Shown here: positions 47,442 through 56,191 of the stretch, in pieces
Layout: each line of letters starts with the position of its first letter
How positions within the stretch are numbered: position 1 is the stretch's first letter
Assembly (NCBI GenBank): GCA_017410325.1
Contig: JAFQRA010000034.1
Location: 1 to 64,000, forward strand
DNA length: 64,000 nucleotides
Direction: 5' to 3'
From: Clostridia bacterium
GTDB taxonomy: Bacteria > Bacillota > Clostridia > Oscillospirales > Acutalibacteraceae
Translations under genes and position numbers: made by a program
Notes under the pieces: model-generated
What the model was told of the DNA's origin: nothing
The model's input: the letters and a program-made list of their open reading frames with translations, nothing else
Database searches by the model: none

Positions 47442-48536
47442 ATGGAAGACATATACATCGGCGGCAAGAAGCCTATGGATGACAACTCGACAGCCGACGA
47501 TATCTATATAACGCCGCGCCACAAACGGCAGAGTGCTTACGTTCCGCCCGAGGAGCCCTTTTATCCGGAAGAAGAGCCCGAGAACGAGCCCGAACCGGAA
47601 AAACCGAAGAAAAAGAAAAAATCAAAATTCCTACGCAGGGTAAAGGCGATAATTCTCGTTGCCGTCGTGCTTTTCGGCCTGCTTACGGGCATGGTTTACC
47701 ACACCTTCAGCAGTGTTAATTACAACGAAACGGGTCACGGCGAAAACGTTTTCCTCGATGAGGACAAGCTTATGCAGAGCGTGTCCGTCAAAAACATTCT
47801 TCTCATCGGCGTGGACAGGCGCAACCCCGATGAATCCTCCCGTTCGGACACTATGCTTCTCGTATCACTCAACACGAAGACGGGCAAAATAAAGCTGACC
47901 TCGTTTATGCGCGATACCTACGTGTACATTCCCGAGCGGCAGAAGAATGCAAAGCTCAACGCCGCCTGTACCTGGGGCGGTGCGCAGATGGTTATGGATA
48001 CGATAGAATACAATTTCAACATAAAAATCGACCACTATATGCTCGTTGATTTTACAATGTTTGAGGATATTATCGACGGGCTTGACGGTGTTGACGTTGA
48101 AGTAACCGAAAAAGAAGCGAAATATATGCGCGACAAGGTTCACCTGAAAAACGTTCAGGCGGGCGAGAGCGTTCACCTCAACGGCAAAGAGGCGCTGTGG
48201 TACTGCCGTATCAGAGCTCTCGATTCGGATTTTATGCGCACAAAACGCCAGCGCAAGGTTATGACTGCGCTTATAGAAAAGGTCAAAAAGACGAATCCCG
48301 TTGAGCTTTATGAGCTTATGGGAGAAATAGTCAGTCTTGTCGAAACGGATATGTCGCCTGCAACGCTCACCTCGCTTGCGGTAAACGGTCTTTTGCGCTA
48401 CCTGCACTACGATATTGAGCAGGGCAGCGTACCAGCCGAAGGCACGTGGCAGAGCAAAAAGATTTCGGGCCAGTCGGTGCTGAGCGTTGACCTTGGCGAA
48501 AACAGAGAATATCTGGAAGAATTTATTTATGAATAG
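47442..48536 (+). CDS. LytR-CpsA-Psr family cell-wall ligase
   Basis: 364 residues: acidic and basic cytosolic N-terminus (1-65), one membrane helix (about 68-90) and an extracellular LCP domain. Typical motifs are NILLIGVDRRN with SRSDTMLLVS, TSFMRDTYVYIP, DHYMLVDFTMFEDIIDGLDGVDV and ALWYCRIRALDSDFMRTKRQRKV (Arg pair binding the pyrophosphate). LCP proteins attach teichoic acid or polysaccharide to peptidoglycan. GGGAGGG precedes the ATG. Followed closely by uxaC (12 nt), although the functions differ. Confidence 0.94.
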   Translation: MEDIYIGGKKPMDDNSTADDIYITPRHKRQSAYVPPEEPFYPEEEPENEPEPEKPKKKKKSKFLRRVKAIILVAVVLFGLLTGMVYHTFSSVNYNETGHGENVFLDEDKLMQSVSVKNILLIGVDRRNPDESSRSDTMLLVSLNTKTGKIKLTSFMRDTYVYIPERQKNAKLNAACTWGGAQMVMDTIEYNFNIKIDHYMLVDFTMFEDIIDGLDGVDVEVTEKEAKYMRDKVHLKNVQAGESVHLNGKEALWYCRIRALDSDFMRTKRQRKVMTALIEKVKKTNPVELYELMGEIVSLVETDMSPATLTSLAVNGLLRYLHYDIEQGSVPAEGTWQSKKISGQSVLSVDLGENREYLEEFIYE

Positions 48537-48548
48537 GGTGATTTTAAA

Positions 48549-49955
48549 ATGAAACAGTTTATGGGTAAGGATTTCCTGCTTGACAGCGAGGCCGCGGTTG
48601 AGCTTTTTGAAGCTGCAAACGAAATGCCGATTTTTGACTGGCATTGCCACCTTTCGCCCAAAGAAATTTACGAGAACAAGCAGCCGTCGGACATCGCATG
48701 GCTTATGCTTGGCGGTGACCACTACAAGTGGCGTGCAATGCGCTCCTTCGGCATTGACGAAAAATACATCACGGGTGATGCAAGCTGGCACGACAAATTC
48801 GTTGCCTTTGCAACGATGCTTGCTTATGCCCCCGGTAATCCGCTTTACCATTGGACTCACCTTGAGCTTCAGCGCTATTTCGGCATTGACACACCTCTGA
48901 GCGCAAAGACCGCCGAGGAAATATGGGAAAAGGCAAATGAACGGATTAAGGCAGGCGGCTTCACACCCCGTGAGCTTATTGAAAAATCCAACGTTACCTG
49001 CGTTTTTACAACCGATGACCCTGCGGATTCGCTTGAATACCACGTGCTTCTTGCGCAGGATGAAACCTTTAAAACAAAGGTTATTCCCGCTTTCCGTCCC
49101 GACAAGGCTCTCGGCATTGAGCTTCCCTCCTTTATTCCGTGGCTCGGCGCACTTGAAGAGCGTGTGGGCAGAAAAATCGAAAGCTACTCAGCACTTGAAG
49201 AGGCTCTGCTCGAAAGAATTGAAGCCTTTGCACAAATGGGCTGTAGGGGCAGTGACCACGCATTTACCTATGTGCCCTATGCGCAGGCTGCTGCAGACGA
49301 GCTTGAAGCAATATTCCAAAAGGGCAGAAAGGGCGGCGAATTCACCGTTCACGAGCTCGATGCTTACCGCACGGCTCTTCTTCGCACGATGGCGAAGGAA
49401 TACGCACGCCGCGGTTGGGCTATGGAGCTTCACATGGGCCCGATGAGAAACAACAACACCCTTATGTTTAACAAAATCGGCCCCGACACGGGCTTTGACT
49501 CAATAGACGACAAGGAAATTGCACAGCCCCTTTCACGCTTCCTTGACAGCCTTGCAAAGGAAGAGCTTCTTCCCAAAACGATACTGTTTACGCTCAATCC
49601 CAAGGATAACTACGTGCTCGGCACGATGCTCGGCAACTTCCAGAATTCCGACGCACCGGGTAAAATCCAGTTCGGCAGCGGCTGGTGGTTCAACGACAAC
49701 CTTGACGGTATGCGTGAGCAGATGAAGGCACTCGGCAACCTTTCTGTGCTCGGTAAGTTTGTCGGTATGGTTACGGATTCACGCTCCTTCCTTTCCTATC
49801 CCCGTCACGAGTATTTCCGCCGCATTCTCTGCGGACTTCTCGGCGATATGGTTGACAAGGGTCTTTATCCCAACGATATGGAAACACTTAAACAGCTCGT
49901 GCAGGATGTTTCCTACAACAACGCTGTAAAATACTTTGGAATAGAGGGTATCTGA
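48549..49955 (+). CDS. uxaC: glucuronate/galacturonate isomerase
   Basis: 468 residues, amidohydrolase-like family of uronate isomerases. Near the N-terminus, PIFDWHCHLSPKEI holds the HxH metal pair; later WAMELHMGPMRNNN and GWWFNDN are characteristic. The enzyme converts D-glucuronate to D-fructuronate and D-galacturonate to D-tagaturonate, the entry to pectin and glucuronide breakdown. No uxuA, uxuB or kdg genes are visible here. The stop is 2 nt before the aldo/keto reductase gene, which might act on a product. Confidence 0.96.
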   Translation: MKQFMGKDFLLDSEAAVELFEAANEMPIFDWHCHLSPKEIYENKQPSDIAWLMLGGDHYKWRAMRSFGIDEKYITGDASWHDKFVAFATMLAYAPGNPLYHWTHLELQRYFGIDTPLSAKTAEEIWEKANERIKAGGFTPRELIEKSNVTCVFTTDDPADSLEYHVLLAQDETFKTKVIPAFRPDKALGIELPSFIPWLGALEERVGRKIESYSALEEALLERIEAFAQMGCRGSDHAFTYVPYAQAAADELEAIFQKGRKGGEFTVHELDAYRTALLRTMAKEYARRGWAMELHMGPMRNNNTLMFNKIGPDTGFDSIDDKEIAQPLSRFLDSLAKEELLPKTILFTLNPKDNYVLGTMLGNFQNSDAPGKIQFGSGWWFNDNLDGMREQMKALGNLSVLGKFVGMVTDSRSFLSYPRHEYFRRILCGLLGDMVDKGLYPNDMETLKQLVQDVSYNNAVKYFGIEGI

Positions 49956-49957
49956 GT

Positions 49958-51073
49958 ATGCAGATGAGAAAATTTAAAGGTATAGATGTTGAGGTTTTTC
50001 CGCTGGGCTTTGGCTGTATGCGCTTCCCCACAAAGGGCAGAAACCATAAAATCGACCGTGAAACCTCAACCGAAATGATACGCCACGCAATTGACGAGGG
50101 CGTGAATTATATCGACACGGCTTACTACTATCACGATGGCGAGAGTGAGGAATTTGTCGGCGAAGCACTCGGTGACGGCTACAGAGAAAAGGTTTACCTT
50201 GCCACAAAGTGTCCCGTTTATGATTTAACCGATGAAATAACCTTTGAAATGCGTCTTGACACCCAGCTTGAAAGGCTGAAGACAGACCACATAGATTTTT
50301 ACCTTCTCCACACCCTCAACAAGGATTTGTGGAACAACAAGGTTCTCAAGTATAACGTGCTTGACAGTATGGTTAAGGCAAGAGAAGCAGGCAAAATCAA
50401 GTACCTCGGCTTCTCTTTCCACGACGATGTTGAGCTTTTCAAGGAAATTGTCGATTCCTTCGACTGGGATTTCTGCCAGATTCAGTATAACTACGTTGAT
50501 ACCAAGCATCAGGCAGGCACAGAAGGTCTGGAATATGCTTACGCCAAGGGTATGAGCGTAATTATTATGGAGCCCCTGAGAGGCGGCAGACTTGTCAAGG
50601 GTCTGCCCGCAAGAGTAAAGGACGTGCTGCCCAAGTCCAAGAGCAAGGTTGAAACAGCACTTGACTTTATCTGGGACAGGGAAGAGGTTGCGCTTCTTCT
50701 CAGCGGTATGAGCACACCCAAACAGGTAGAGGATAACCTGCGCTATGCTAAGCGCAGCAGCGTGAATATGCTCACTCCCTATGAGAGAAACTGCCTTAAA
50801 AAGGCAGACGAAATCTACCACTCTGCTCCGCTTGTCGGCTGTACGGGTTGCGGCTACTGTATGCCCTGCCCCTTCGGCGTGGATATTCCCGGCGGCTTCT
50901 CGGCGTATAATGCTTCTGTCTACAAGGGGAAGAGAACGGCCAAGGAAATGTACGAAGCCCTCAGCGGCAAGGCAGACCTCTGCCGTGCCTGCGGAAAATG
51001 CAAATCCGCTTGCCCGCAGAGCATAGATATCCCCGAAGAAATGAACAAAATCAAGGCTTGTTTTGAAGAATAA
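49958..51073 (+). CDS. aldo/keto reductase with C-terminal ferredoxin-type Fe-S motifs
   Basis: 371 residues. N-terminal AKR barrel with catalytic Asp and Tyr in IDTAYYYHDGESE, Lys in LATKCPV and His in YLLHTLNKD. Residues about 285-365 add two 4Fe-4S motifs: CTGCGYCMPCPFGVDIP and CRACGKCKSACPQSIDIP. This combination is common in anaerobes and may let the enzyme exchange electrons with ferredoxin instead of, or besides, NAD(P)H. Placement after uxaC hints at a sugar-acid substrate, but this is weak evidence. Confidence 0.92.
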   Translation: MQMRKFKGIDVEVFPLGFGCMRFPTKGRNHKIDRETSTEMIRHAIDEGVNYIDTAYYYHDGESEEFVGEALGDGYREKVYLATKCPVYDLTDEITFEMRLDTQLERLKTDHIDFYLLHTLNKDLWNNKVLKYNVLDSMVKAREAGKIKYLGFSFHDDVELFKEIVDSFDWDFCQIQYNYVDTKHQAGTEGLEYAYAKGMSVIIMEPLRGGRLVKGLPARVKDVLPKSKSKVETALDFIWDREEVALLLSGMSTPKQVEDNLRYAKRSSVNMLTPYERNCLKKADEIYHSAPLVGCTGCGYCMPCPFGVDIPGGFSAYNASVYKGKRTAKEMYEALSGKADLCRACGKCKSACPQSIDIPEEMNKIKACFEE

Positions 51074-51092
51074 ACCTTTCGGAGACTTTGAT

Positions 51093-52145
51093 ATGGCAAA
51101 CGATATTATATGGATAATTGTTCCTATATACAATGCTCAGAACACACTTAAAAAGTGTATTGAATCTTTACTTGCACAGACATATCGCAATATAAGAATA
51201 GTTCTTGTGGATGACGGTTCAAAGGATTCAAGCGGTAAAATATGTGATGATTATGCAAAAAAAGACGGCAGGGTACAGGTGATACATAAATCCAACGGCG
51301 GTTCGGATTCTGCCAGAAAAGCCGGAATTGAAATTCTTCCGGATGATGGCTATACAGCCTTTTGCGATGCGGATGATTATATGCCGGCTGACGGTATAGA
51401 GAAGCTCTATGCTCTTTCTCAGGAATACGATGCTGATTTTGTTTGCGCAACTTTGCAAAAAGTATGGAAAAACATTAAACTGAAGGTTGTATGCACGCCG
51501 TGCTTGAGTAAAAGGCGTGTATACAGTAAGCAGGAACAGAAGGATTTGCTGTATAAATCCTTTTTCGGAATAAGCAATTTTACGGGATACACACCGACTA
51601 AACTTTATAAGAACACGCTCCTGAAAAAAAGCTTGAATTTTGAATGTCCGGTAAAATTTTTTCAGGAAGATATAGCGTTCAATATGCAGATTATGTTTGA
51701 GGCGGAGCGGGTTGCCGTTATGCCGGACGTTGTCTATTACTACAGATACGGCGGCGGAACAAGCAGATTTATGCCCACGTACCTGACTGATTGTGTGAAA
51801 CTGTATGAGTTTAAGCTTCGTCAGATAGAAAAGCATTGCTTGCCTGAGGATTTTGTAACAACCACCGCTATTGAACTGAAAAACGAACTGTGGGTTTGGC
51901 TTTGCATGTTTTACCGAAACAACAAGAAGGATGCCGAAGCGGTAAAAAAAGAGATTGCCGGCTGCTGCTCAATGCCGCAGGTTGTTCAGGCAATCAACAG
52001 CTTTGAAAACGACAGTTCCGGTGTACCCGGTTTTACAGACCTTGTAAGAGGGAAAAATGCTGACGGGATATATGAAATGCTTGTTCAGCAGGAAAAGCAG
52101 GACAGAATAAAAAATCTTATCAAGAGGGTTATGAATAAGCTGTAA
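51093..52145 (+). CDS. glycosyltransferase family 2
   Basis: 350 residues, GT-A fold. IIVPIYNAQNTLKKCIESL and LVDDGSKDSSGK bind the nucleotide sugar; FCDADDYM is the DxD metal motif. A C-terminal region (about 230-350) has no named domain. ATG 51093 follows CGGAGA by about 7 nt. The gene has more A/T at third positions than its neighbours and lacks their strong codon bias, which could mean recent acquisition. It may build a surface polysaccharide for attachment by the LCP protein of the same gene cluster. Confidence 0.92.
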   Translation: MANDIIWIIVPIYNAQNTLKKCIESLLAQTYRNIRIVLVDDGSKDSSGKICDDYAKKDGRVQVIHKSNGGSDSARKAGIEILPDDGYTAFCDADDYMPADGIEKLYALSQEYDADFVCATLQKVWKNIKLKVVCTPCLSKRRVYSKQEQKDLLYKSFFGISNFTGYTPTKLYKNTLLKKSLNFECPVKFFQEDIAFNMQIMFEAERVAVMPDVVYYYRYGGGTSRFMPTYLTDCVKLYEFKLRQIEKHCLPEDFVTTTAIELKNELWVWLCMFYRNNKKDAEAVKKEIAGCCSMPQVVQAINSFENDSSGVPGFTDLVRGKNADGIYEMLVQQEKQDRIKNLIKRVMNKL

Positions 52146-52186
52146 TATTGGTTCTTTTTTACAACTTACTTGGCATATTTGCTTTG

Positions 52187-52225
52187 AATTTTGCCACTCA
52201 TGTGCTTGACACGGGTGGCAAAATT
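52187..52225 (+). promoter_or_regulatory. inverted repeat straddling the -35 of the rpsF promoter
   Basis: AATTTTGCCAC (52187-52197) and GTGGCAAAATT (52215-52225) form a perfect 11-bp dyad; the -35 hexamer lies in its 17-nt centre. It may be an operator, or a poor terminator of the upstream glycosyltransferase gene. Confidence 0.55.
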
Positions 52226-52234
52226 TGATATAAT
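52206..52234 (+). promoter_or_regulatory. sigma-A promoter of rpsF-ssb-rpsR
   Basis: TTGACA (52206-52211), 17 nt, TATAAT (52229-52234), both consensus. Confidence 0.9.
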
Positions 52235-52239
52235 CCCAT

Positions 52240-52311
52240 ATTGCTGTAATGAATTTACGGCAATCCTTGCTTCGGAACAGACGTATCCGGGGCCAAAGAC
52301 CATAAGGAGGT
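52240..52311 (+). promoter_or_regulatory. leader of rpsF, possible S6:S18 autoregulatory element
   Basis: TTGCTGTAA/TTACGGCAA (about 52241-52263) form a hairpin, followed by CGTATCCGGGGCC and AAGGAGG. In other Firmicutes the rpsF leader carries an RNA bound by S6:S18. I cannot confirm the consensus here; position and operon order are the main support. Confidence 0.35.
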
Positions 52312-52319
52312 GCAAATCA

Positions 52320-52598
52320 ATGAACAACTACGAGATCATGTTGGTATTCTCCCTTGCAAAGGGTGAGGAGGCTGCAAACGCACTCACAGAGAAGTTCCAG
52401 GGTATGATCGAGAAGAACGGCACTGTAGAAAACGTTGATGTATGGGGTAAGCGCAGACTTGAATACCCGATCAACGACGAAACAGAGGCTCTCTACGTAG
52501 TAATCAACTACCAGAGTGCTCCCGATTTCCAGACAGAGCTCGACCGTGTTCTCAAGATTACGGACGGCGTTCTTCGCTCAATGATCATCCGCAAGTAA
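52320..52598 (+). CDS. rpsF: 30S ribosomal protein S6
   Basis: 92 residues starting MNNYEIMLVF, with GKRRLEYPINDETEALYVVINY and the C-terminal RVLKITDGVLRSMIIR typical of S6. Binds with S18 to the platform of the small subunit. The ATG at 52320 follows AAGGAGG; first gene of the conserved rpsF-ssb-rpsR operon. Confidence 0.97.
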   Translation: MNNYEIMLVFSLAKGEEAANALTEKFQGMIEKNGTVENVDVWGKRRLEYPINDETEALYVVINYQSAPDFQTELDRVLKITDGVLRSMIIRK

Positions 52599-52616
52599 TC
52601 CAAGGAGGAAAAAGAA

Positions 52617-53069
52617 ATGCTCAACTGTGCAGTTCTTATGGGCCGCCTTGTAGCGGACCCTGAGCTCCGTACAACTACTACGGGAATTTCCGTTACCTCG
52701 TTCCGTATCGCTGTTGACCGCGGCTACGTCCGCCAGGGTGAAGAGCGTCAGGCGGATTTCATCGACATCGTTGCATGGCGTCAGACGGCAGATTTTGTCA
52801 CACGCTATTTCCGCAAGGGCTCGATGATTGCCGTTCAGGGCTCAATTCAGACCCGCAGCTACGAGGACAAAATGGGTAACAAGCGTACCGCAGTCGAGGT
52901 TGTTGCAGACAACGTAAGTTTCTGCGGCTCCAAGGCAGAAAGCGGCACGGCAGGCGGCGCGGCAGTGCGCCCCGCAGCAGCACCGGCAGCACCCGCTGCC
53001 AGCTTCTCAACAGGCGGTATGGGCGACTTCGAGTCAATCGAAGACGACGACGATTCCCTGCCGTTCTAA
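52617..53069 (+). CDS. ssb: single-stranded DNA-binding protein
   Basis: 150 residues: OB fold (about 1-105; MLNCAVLMGRLVADPELR, VTSFRIAVDR, DFIDIVAWR, VQGSIQTRSYED), Ala/Pro-rich linker and the acidic tip DDDDSLPF that recruits repair and replication proteins. AAGGAGG before the ATG; 18 nt after rpsF. Confidence 0.97.
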   Translation: MLNCAVLMGRLVADPELRTTTTGISVTSFRIAVDRGYVRQGEERQADFIDIVAWRQTADFVTRYFRKGSMIAVQGSIQTRSYEDKMGNKRTAVEVVADNVSFCGSKAESGTAGGAAVRPAAAPAAPAASFSTGGMGDFESIEDDDDSLPF

Positions 53070-53093
53070 AATCTTACAAGGAGGATAACTACA

Positions 53094-53339
53094 ATGGCAT
53101 ACGAGAAGAATGACAGACGTCCCAACAGAAAAGGCCGCAGAAAAGTCTGCACCTTCTGTGTTGATAAGGTAGATTACATCGACTACAAGGACGTTAACAA
53201 GCTTCGCAGATTCACATCTGAGAGAGCAAAGATTCTCCCCAGACGTGTAACAGGCACATGCGCTAAGCACCAGAGAGAGCTTACAACAGCTATCAAGCGT
53301 GCACGCTACGTTGCTCTTCTGCCCTATACAGCAGACTAA
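53094..53339 (+). CDS. rpsR: 30S ribosomal protein S18
   Basis: 81 residues with the S18 core [20 protein letters not shown] and [24 protein letters not shown]. An N-terminal KVCTFC carries two cysteines spaced for a possible zinc site, though without the second pair. AAGGAGG upstream; last gene of the operon before the terminator at 53353-53383. Confidence 0.97.
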   Translation: MAYEKNDRRPNRKGRRKVCTFCVDKVDYIDYKDVNKLRRFTSERAKILPRRVTGTCAKHQRELTTAIKRARYVALLPYTAD

Positions 53340-53352
53340 TCGCAAAAAATGT

Positions 53353-53383
53353 AACCCCGTTCATTTGAACGGGGTTATTTTTC
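53353..53383 (+). terminator. terminator of rpsF-ssb-rpsR
   Basis: AACCCCGTTC (53353-53362) pairs with GAACGGGGTT (53367-53376), then ATTTTTC. Confidence 0.92.
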
Positions 53384-53401
53384 TTTTATTATTTATTATT
53401 T

Positions 53402-53444
53402 AAAAGTCAATTTTATTGACTTTTACTATGCAGGATGATATACT
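53402..53444 (+). promoter_or_regulatory. promoter of the lipoprotein-mre operon with dyad over the -35
   Basis: TTGACT (53416-53421), 17 nt, TATACT (53439-53444). The -35 lies in the right arm of a perfect 10-bp inverted repeat, AAAAGTCAAT (53402-53411) and ATTGACTTTT (53415-53424). Confidence 0.65.
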
Positions 53445-53483
53445 TTAAACTGTATGATTATCGAAAGGGAGGAAAAGATATTT

Positions 53484-54191
53484 ATGAAAAAATCCACCGT
53501 AAAAATCATCTCTGTGCTTGGTGCACTTGCAATTTGTTTAACGGCGTTTGCCGCTTGCTCAGGTGAGGACAACTCACAGAAGCTGCTTTACGAGGAAGGC
53601 GGAAAAATCTACTACCGTCCCGAGATTGGCGAGGCTGCTTACGAGCTTGCAACGGATGCTGACGGCGTTACCCGTGTTGACGAGCAGGGCAACCTTCTCT
53701 GGAAGGTTACGGATGCTGACGGCAACGACCAGACCCACCCCGTTTCCTATCCCTCTTACCTTGTCGACGGCAAGTCAGTTTCCTGCCAGCAGTTTACAAT
53801 CACTATGCCGAGGGGTTGGTCAAACATCGGTCACGATTCGATTATGCTCCGCGATAAAAAGGGCGTAACGAAGATTGACTACACCTTTGTCGGTGCCGAT
53901 GAGGACGGCGTTATTCCCACCGCTGAAGACAGAGTTGACCAGCTCAACGAGCTTTTTGCCCCCAGCATTGCAGACGGCACAGCCACAATTGACGTTTCCG
54001 ATGTTCAGGTTGCAGGCCGTGATGCCAAAAAGATCGTTATGATAACGCACGGTAAGGCCGATGCTTATCTGGAGGCTTATTTCGTCAGCGTTTCCACAGG
54101 TGTTATGACGTTTACCTGCGCTTGCGAGTTTGAGGACGGCGGAAAGTATGACTTCAAGGCAATTCTTGACACAATAGAGTACAGAATATAA
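53484..54191 (+). CDS. putative lipoprotein upstream of mreB
   Basis: 235 residues. The signal peptide ends with a lipobox at TAFAACSGED (Cys about 24). The mature protein has no named domain that I recognise; it contains QFTITMPRGWSNIGHDSIML and a C-terminal region (MTFTCACEFEDGGKYDFKAILDTIEY) reminiscent of PsbP/LpqN-like folds. ATG 53484 follows GGGAGG. It is 33 nt from mreB and shares the promoter at 53416-53444, suggesting a link to the elongation machinery. Confidence 0.82.
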   Translation: MKKSTVKIISVLGALAICLTAFAACSGEDNSQKLLYEEGGKIYYRPEIGEAAYELATDADGVTRVDEQGNLLWKVTDADGNDQTHPVSYPSYLVDGKSVSCQQFTITMPRGWSNIGHDSIMLRDKKGVTKIDYTFVGADEDGVIPTAEDRVDQLNELFAPSIADGTATIDVSDVQVAGRDAKKIVMITHGKADAYLEAYFVSVSTGVMTFTCACEFEDGGKYDFKAILDTIEYRI

Positions 54192-54224
54192 ATTACACAT
54201 ATTTGAGGCAAGGAGAAATAAATT

Positions 54225-55253
54225 ATGCTTTTTTCACAGGATATAGGTATTGACCTCGGTACTGCCAATACCCTCGTTTTCGTAAAGGGTAAGGGCATTG
54301 TTATCAGAGAGCCCAGCGTTGTTGCCGTTGACGTGCGCTCACAGACGCCCAAGGTTGTTGCAGTCGGCGCAGAGGCAAAGGAAATGATCGGCCGTACTCC
54401 CGGCTCAATTACGGCTGTGCGTCCCCTTAAGGACGGCGTTATTGCCGATTTCGACGTTACCGCAGATATGCTCAAGGCTTTCATCAAGCGCGCAATCAGC
54501 GGCTCACCCTTCAACAGAGCAAGAGTTATGATTTGTATTCCCTCGGGCGTTACGGAGGTTGAGCGCAGAGCCGTTCACGATGCCGCACGTTCCGCAGGTG
54601 CAAAATACGTAAGCCTTATCGAGGAGCCTATGGCAGCCGCTATCGGTGCCGGTCTCCCCGTAAGTGAGGCAACGGGCAGCATGGTTGTCGATATCGGCGG
54701 CGGTACGGCGGAGGTTGCCGTGCTTTCACTGGGCGATATCGTTACCTCCCGTTCCGCAAGAGTTGCGGGTGACGATTTTGACGATGCCATTATCGCCTAT
54801 ATCAAAAAGAAGTACAACCTTCTTGTCGGTGAACGCACCGCAGAGGATATCAAAATCCGCATCGGCTCGGCTTACCCCTACGAGGGTGAGGGCGCAATGA
54901 ACGTCAAGGGCCGTAACCTTATGGACGGTCTGCCCAAGAACGTTGAGGTTACCTCCGAGGAAATCCGTGAGGCTCTTTCCGACCCGGTAAGCCAGATTAT
55001 TGACGCTATCCGTTCCACGCTCGAAAAGACTCCGCCTGAGCTTGCCGCAGATATTATTGACCACGGCATTATGCTCACAGGCGGCGGTGCGCTTCTCCGC
55101 GGTCTGGATAAGCTTATTGAAATCGAAACGAAAATGCCCGTGCACATTGCGGAAAATCCGCTTGACTGTGTTGTTGACGGTACGGGTCTCTGCCTTGAGA
55201 ACGATGCTCTGGGCACCCTCAGCGGACAAAAGAAGAAAAAGGAAAAGAGATAA
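54225..55253 (+). CDS. mreB: rod shape-determining protein MreB
   Basis: 342 residues, bacterial actin. [39 protein letters not shown] and [15 protein letters not shown] are the phosphate 1, phosphate 2 and adenosine motifs. MreB filaments guide lateral wall synthesis under the membrane. AAGGAG before the ATG; the stop codon is immediately followed by the mreC ATG. Confidence 0.97.
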   Translation: MLFSQDIGIDLGTANTLVFVKGKGIVIREPSVVAVDVRSQTPKVVAVGAEAKEMIGRTPGSITAVRPLKDGVIADFDVTADMLKAFIKRAISGSPFNRARVMICIPSGVTEVERRAVHDAARSAGAKYVSLIEEPMAAAIGAGLPVSEATGSMVVDIGGGTAEVAVLSLGDIVTSRSARVAGDDFDDAIIAYIKKKYNLLVGERTAEDIKIRIGSAYPYEGEGAMNVKGRNLMDGLPKNVEVTSEEIREALSDPVSQIIDAIRSTLEKTPPELAADIIDHGIMLTGGGALLRGLDKLIEIETKMPVHIAENPLDCVVDGTGLCLENDALGTLSGQKKKKEKR

Positions 55254-56108
55254 ATGCGAAGCTTTTTTAAAAGCACACGTTTCAAAGGCTTTCTCGGTTT
55301 CTTCGGCGTGCTGGTTCTCAGCATCGTAATTGCCGCCGCTACCGAAAGCGGGTCTTCGCCTGCTTCAACGGTGCTCGGCACGGTGTTTTCGCCGCTGCAG
55401 AGCGTTTCAAGTGCCATTGCCGATTCTGTGAAGGATTTTTCGGTTTATTTCCGTTCTTCAGCACAGTATCAGCAAAGGGTAAAGGAGCTTGAAAATCAGC
55501 TCGGCGAAGCACAGAAGGAGCTTGTCGGCTACGAGCAGGCAAAGCAGCAGATAGCTCTCTACGAGGAGTTTTTGGAGTTAAAAGAGGAAAACGAAGACTT
55601 TCAGTTTGCAAGCGCATCCGTTATCGGCAGCGACAGCTCGGATGCGTTTGGTTCCTTTACGCTCAATAAGGGTGAGTTGGACGGTGTCAAGGTCAACAAC
55701 CCTGTCATTTACGGAAAATATCTTGTCGGCGTTGTTGTGAAGACTGCGCCGACATATTGCGTTGTAAATACCGTTCTCAACCCCGAGGTAAACGTTAGTG
55801 CCTACGAGGTGCGCACAAGAGAATCAGGCTATTCAACCACAACCGTTGACCTTGCCAAAGAGGGTAAGTGCTGCCTTTCGGGCCTTGTTAGAACAACCGC
55901 AATTGCTCCCGGCGGCATAGTCTGCACCTCGGGTGTCGGCGGAATTTACCCGGCAGACCTTATTGTAGGTACGGTCGAAGAGGTGCGCAACGACACCACG
56001 AACATTTCGTCCTACGCAGTTATCAACACTCAGGTTGATTTTGCTCAATTGAGAGACGTGTTTATAATCACGTATTTTAAAGGCATGGGTGTCGGCGACA
56101 CAGATTAA
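55254..56108 (+). CDS. mreC: rod shape-determining protein MreC
   Basis: 284 residues: one membrane helix (about 10-27), a coiled coil (about 64-112, SAQYQQRVKELENQLGEAQ...), then the beta-rich outward domain (VNNPVIYGKYLVGVVVKT, GLVRTTAIAPGGIVCTSG). MreC links MreB to PBP2. No gap after mreB, so coupled translation is likely. Confidence 0.95.
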   Translation: MRSFFKSTRFKGFLGFFGVLVLSIVIAAATESGSSPASTVLGTVFSPLQSVSSAIADSVKDFSVYFRSSAQYQQRVKELENQLGEAQKELVGYEQAKQQIALYEEFLELKEENEDFQFASASVIGSDSSDAFGSFTLNKGELDGVKVNNPVIYGKYLVGVVVKTAPTYCVVNTVLNPEVNVSAYEVRTRESGYSTTTVDLAKEGKCCLSGLVRTTAIAPGGIVCTSGVGGIYPADLIVGTVEEVRNDTTNISSYAVINTQVDFAQLRDVFIITYFKGMGVGDTD

Positions 56109-56153
56109 AACTGCGGACAAATCTGCCGTTATGCCGTTATTAAACAAATGTAG

Positions 56154-56173
56154 GGAACGGTCTTGACCGTTCC
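56154..56173 (+). repeat. small palindrome between mreC and mreD
   Basis: GGAACGGT-cttg-ACCGTTCC, preceded by GTA and followed by GTTTTGG. It resembles the GTAGGGG... palindromes at 33044-33249 in design. It may weaken transcription into mreD, or be inert. Confidence 0.6.
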
Positions 56174-56191
56174 GTTTTGGGAGGGAAGAAA

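Noticed and set aside
47865..49043. 392-codon open frame antisense to the LCP and uxaC genes
   Set aside because: Runs opposite two clear genes; unusual residue composition and no start signal.
50225..51133. 302-codon open frame antisense to the aldo/keto reductase
   Set aside because: Sense gene has full motifs and Fe-S clusters; the antisense frame has none.
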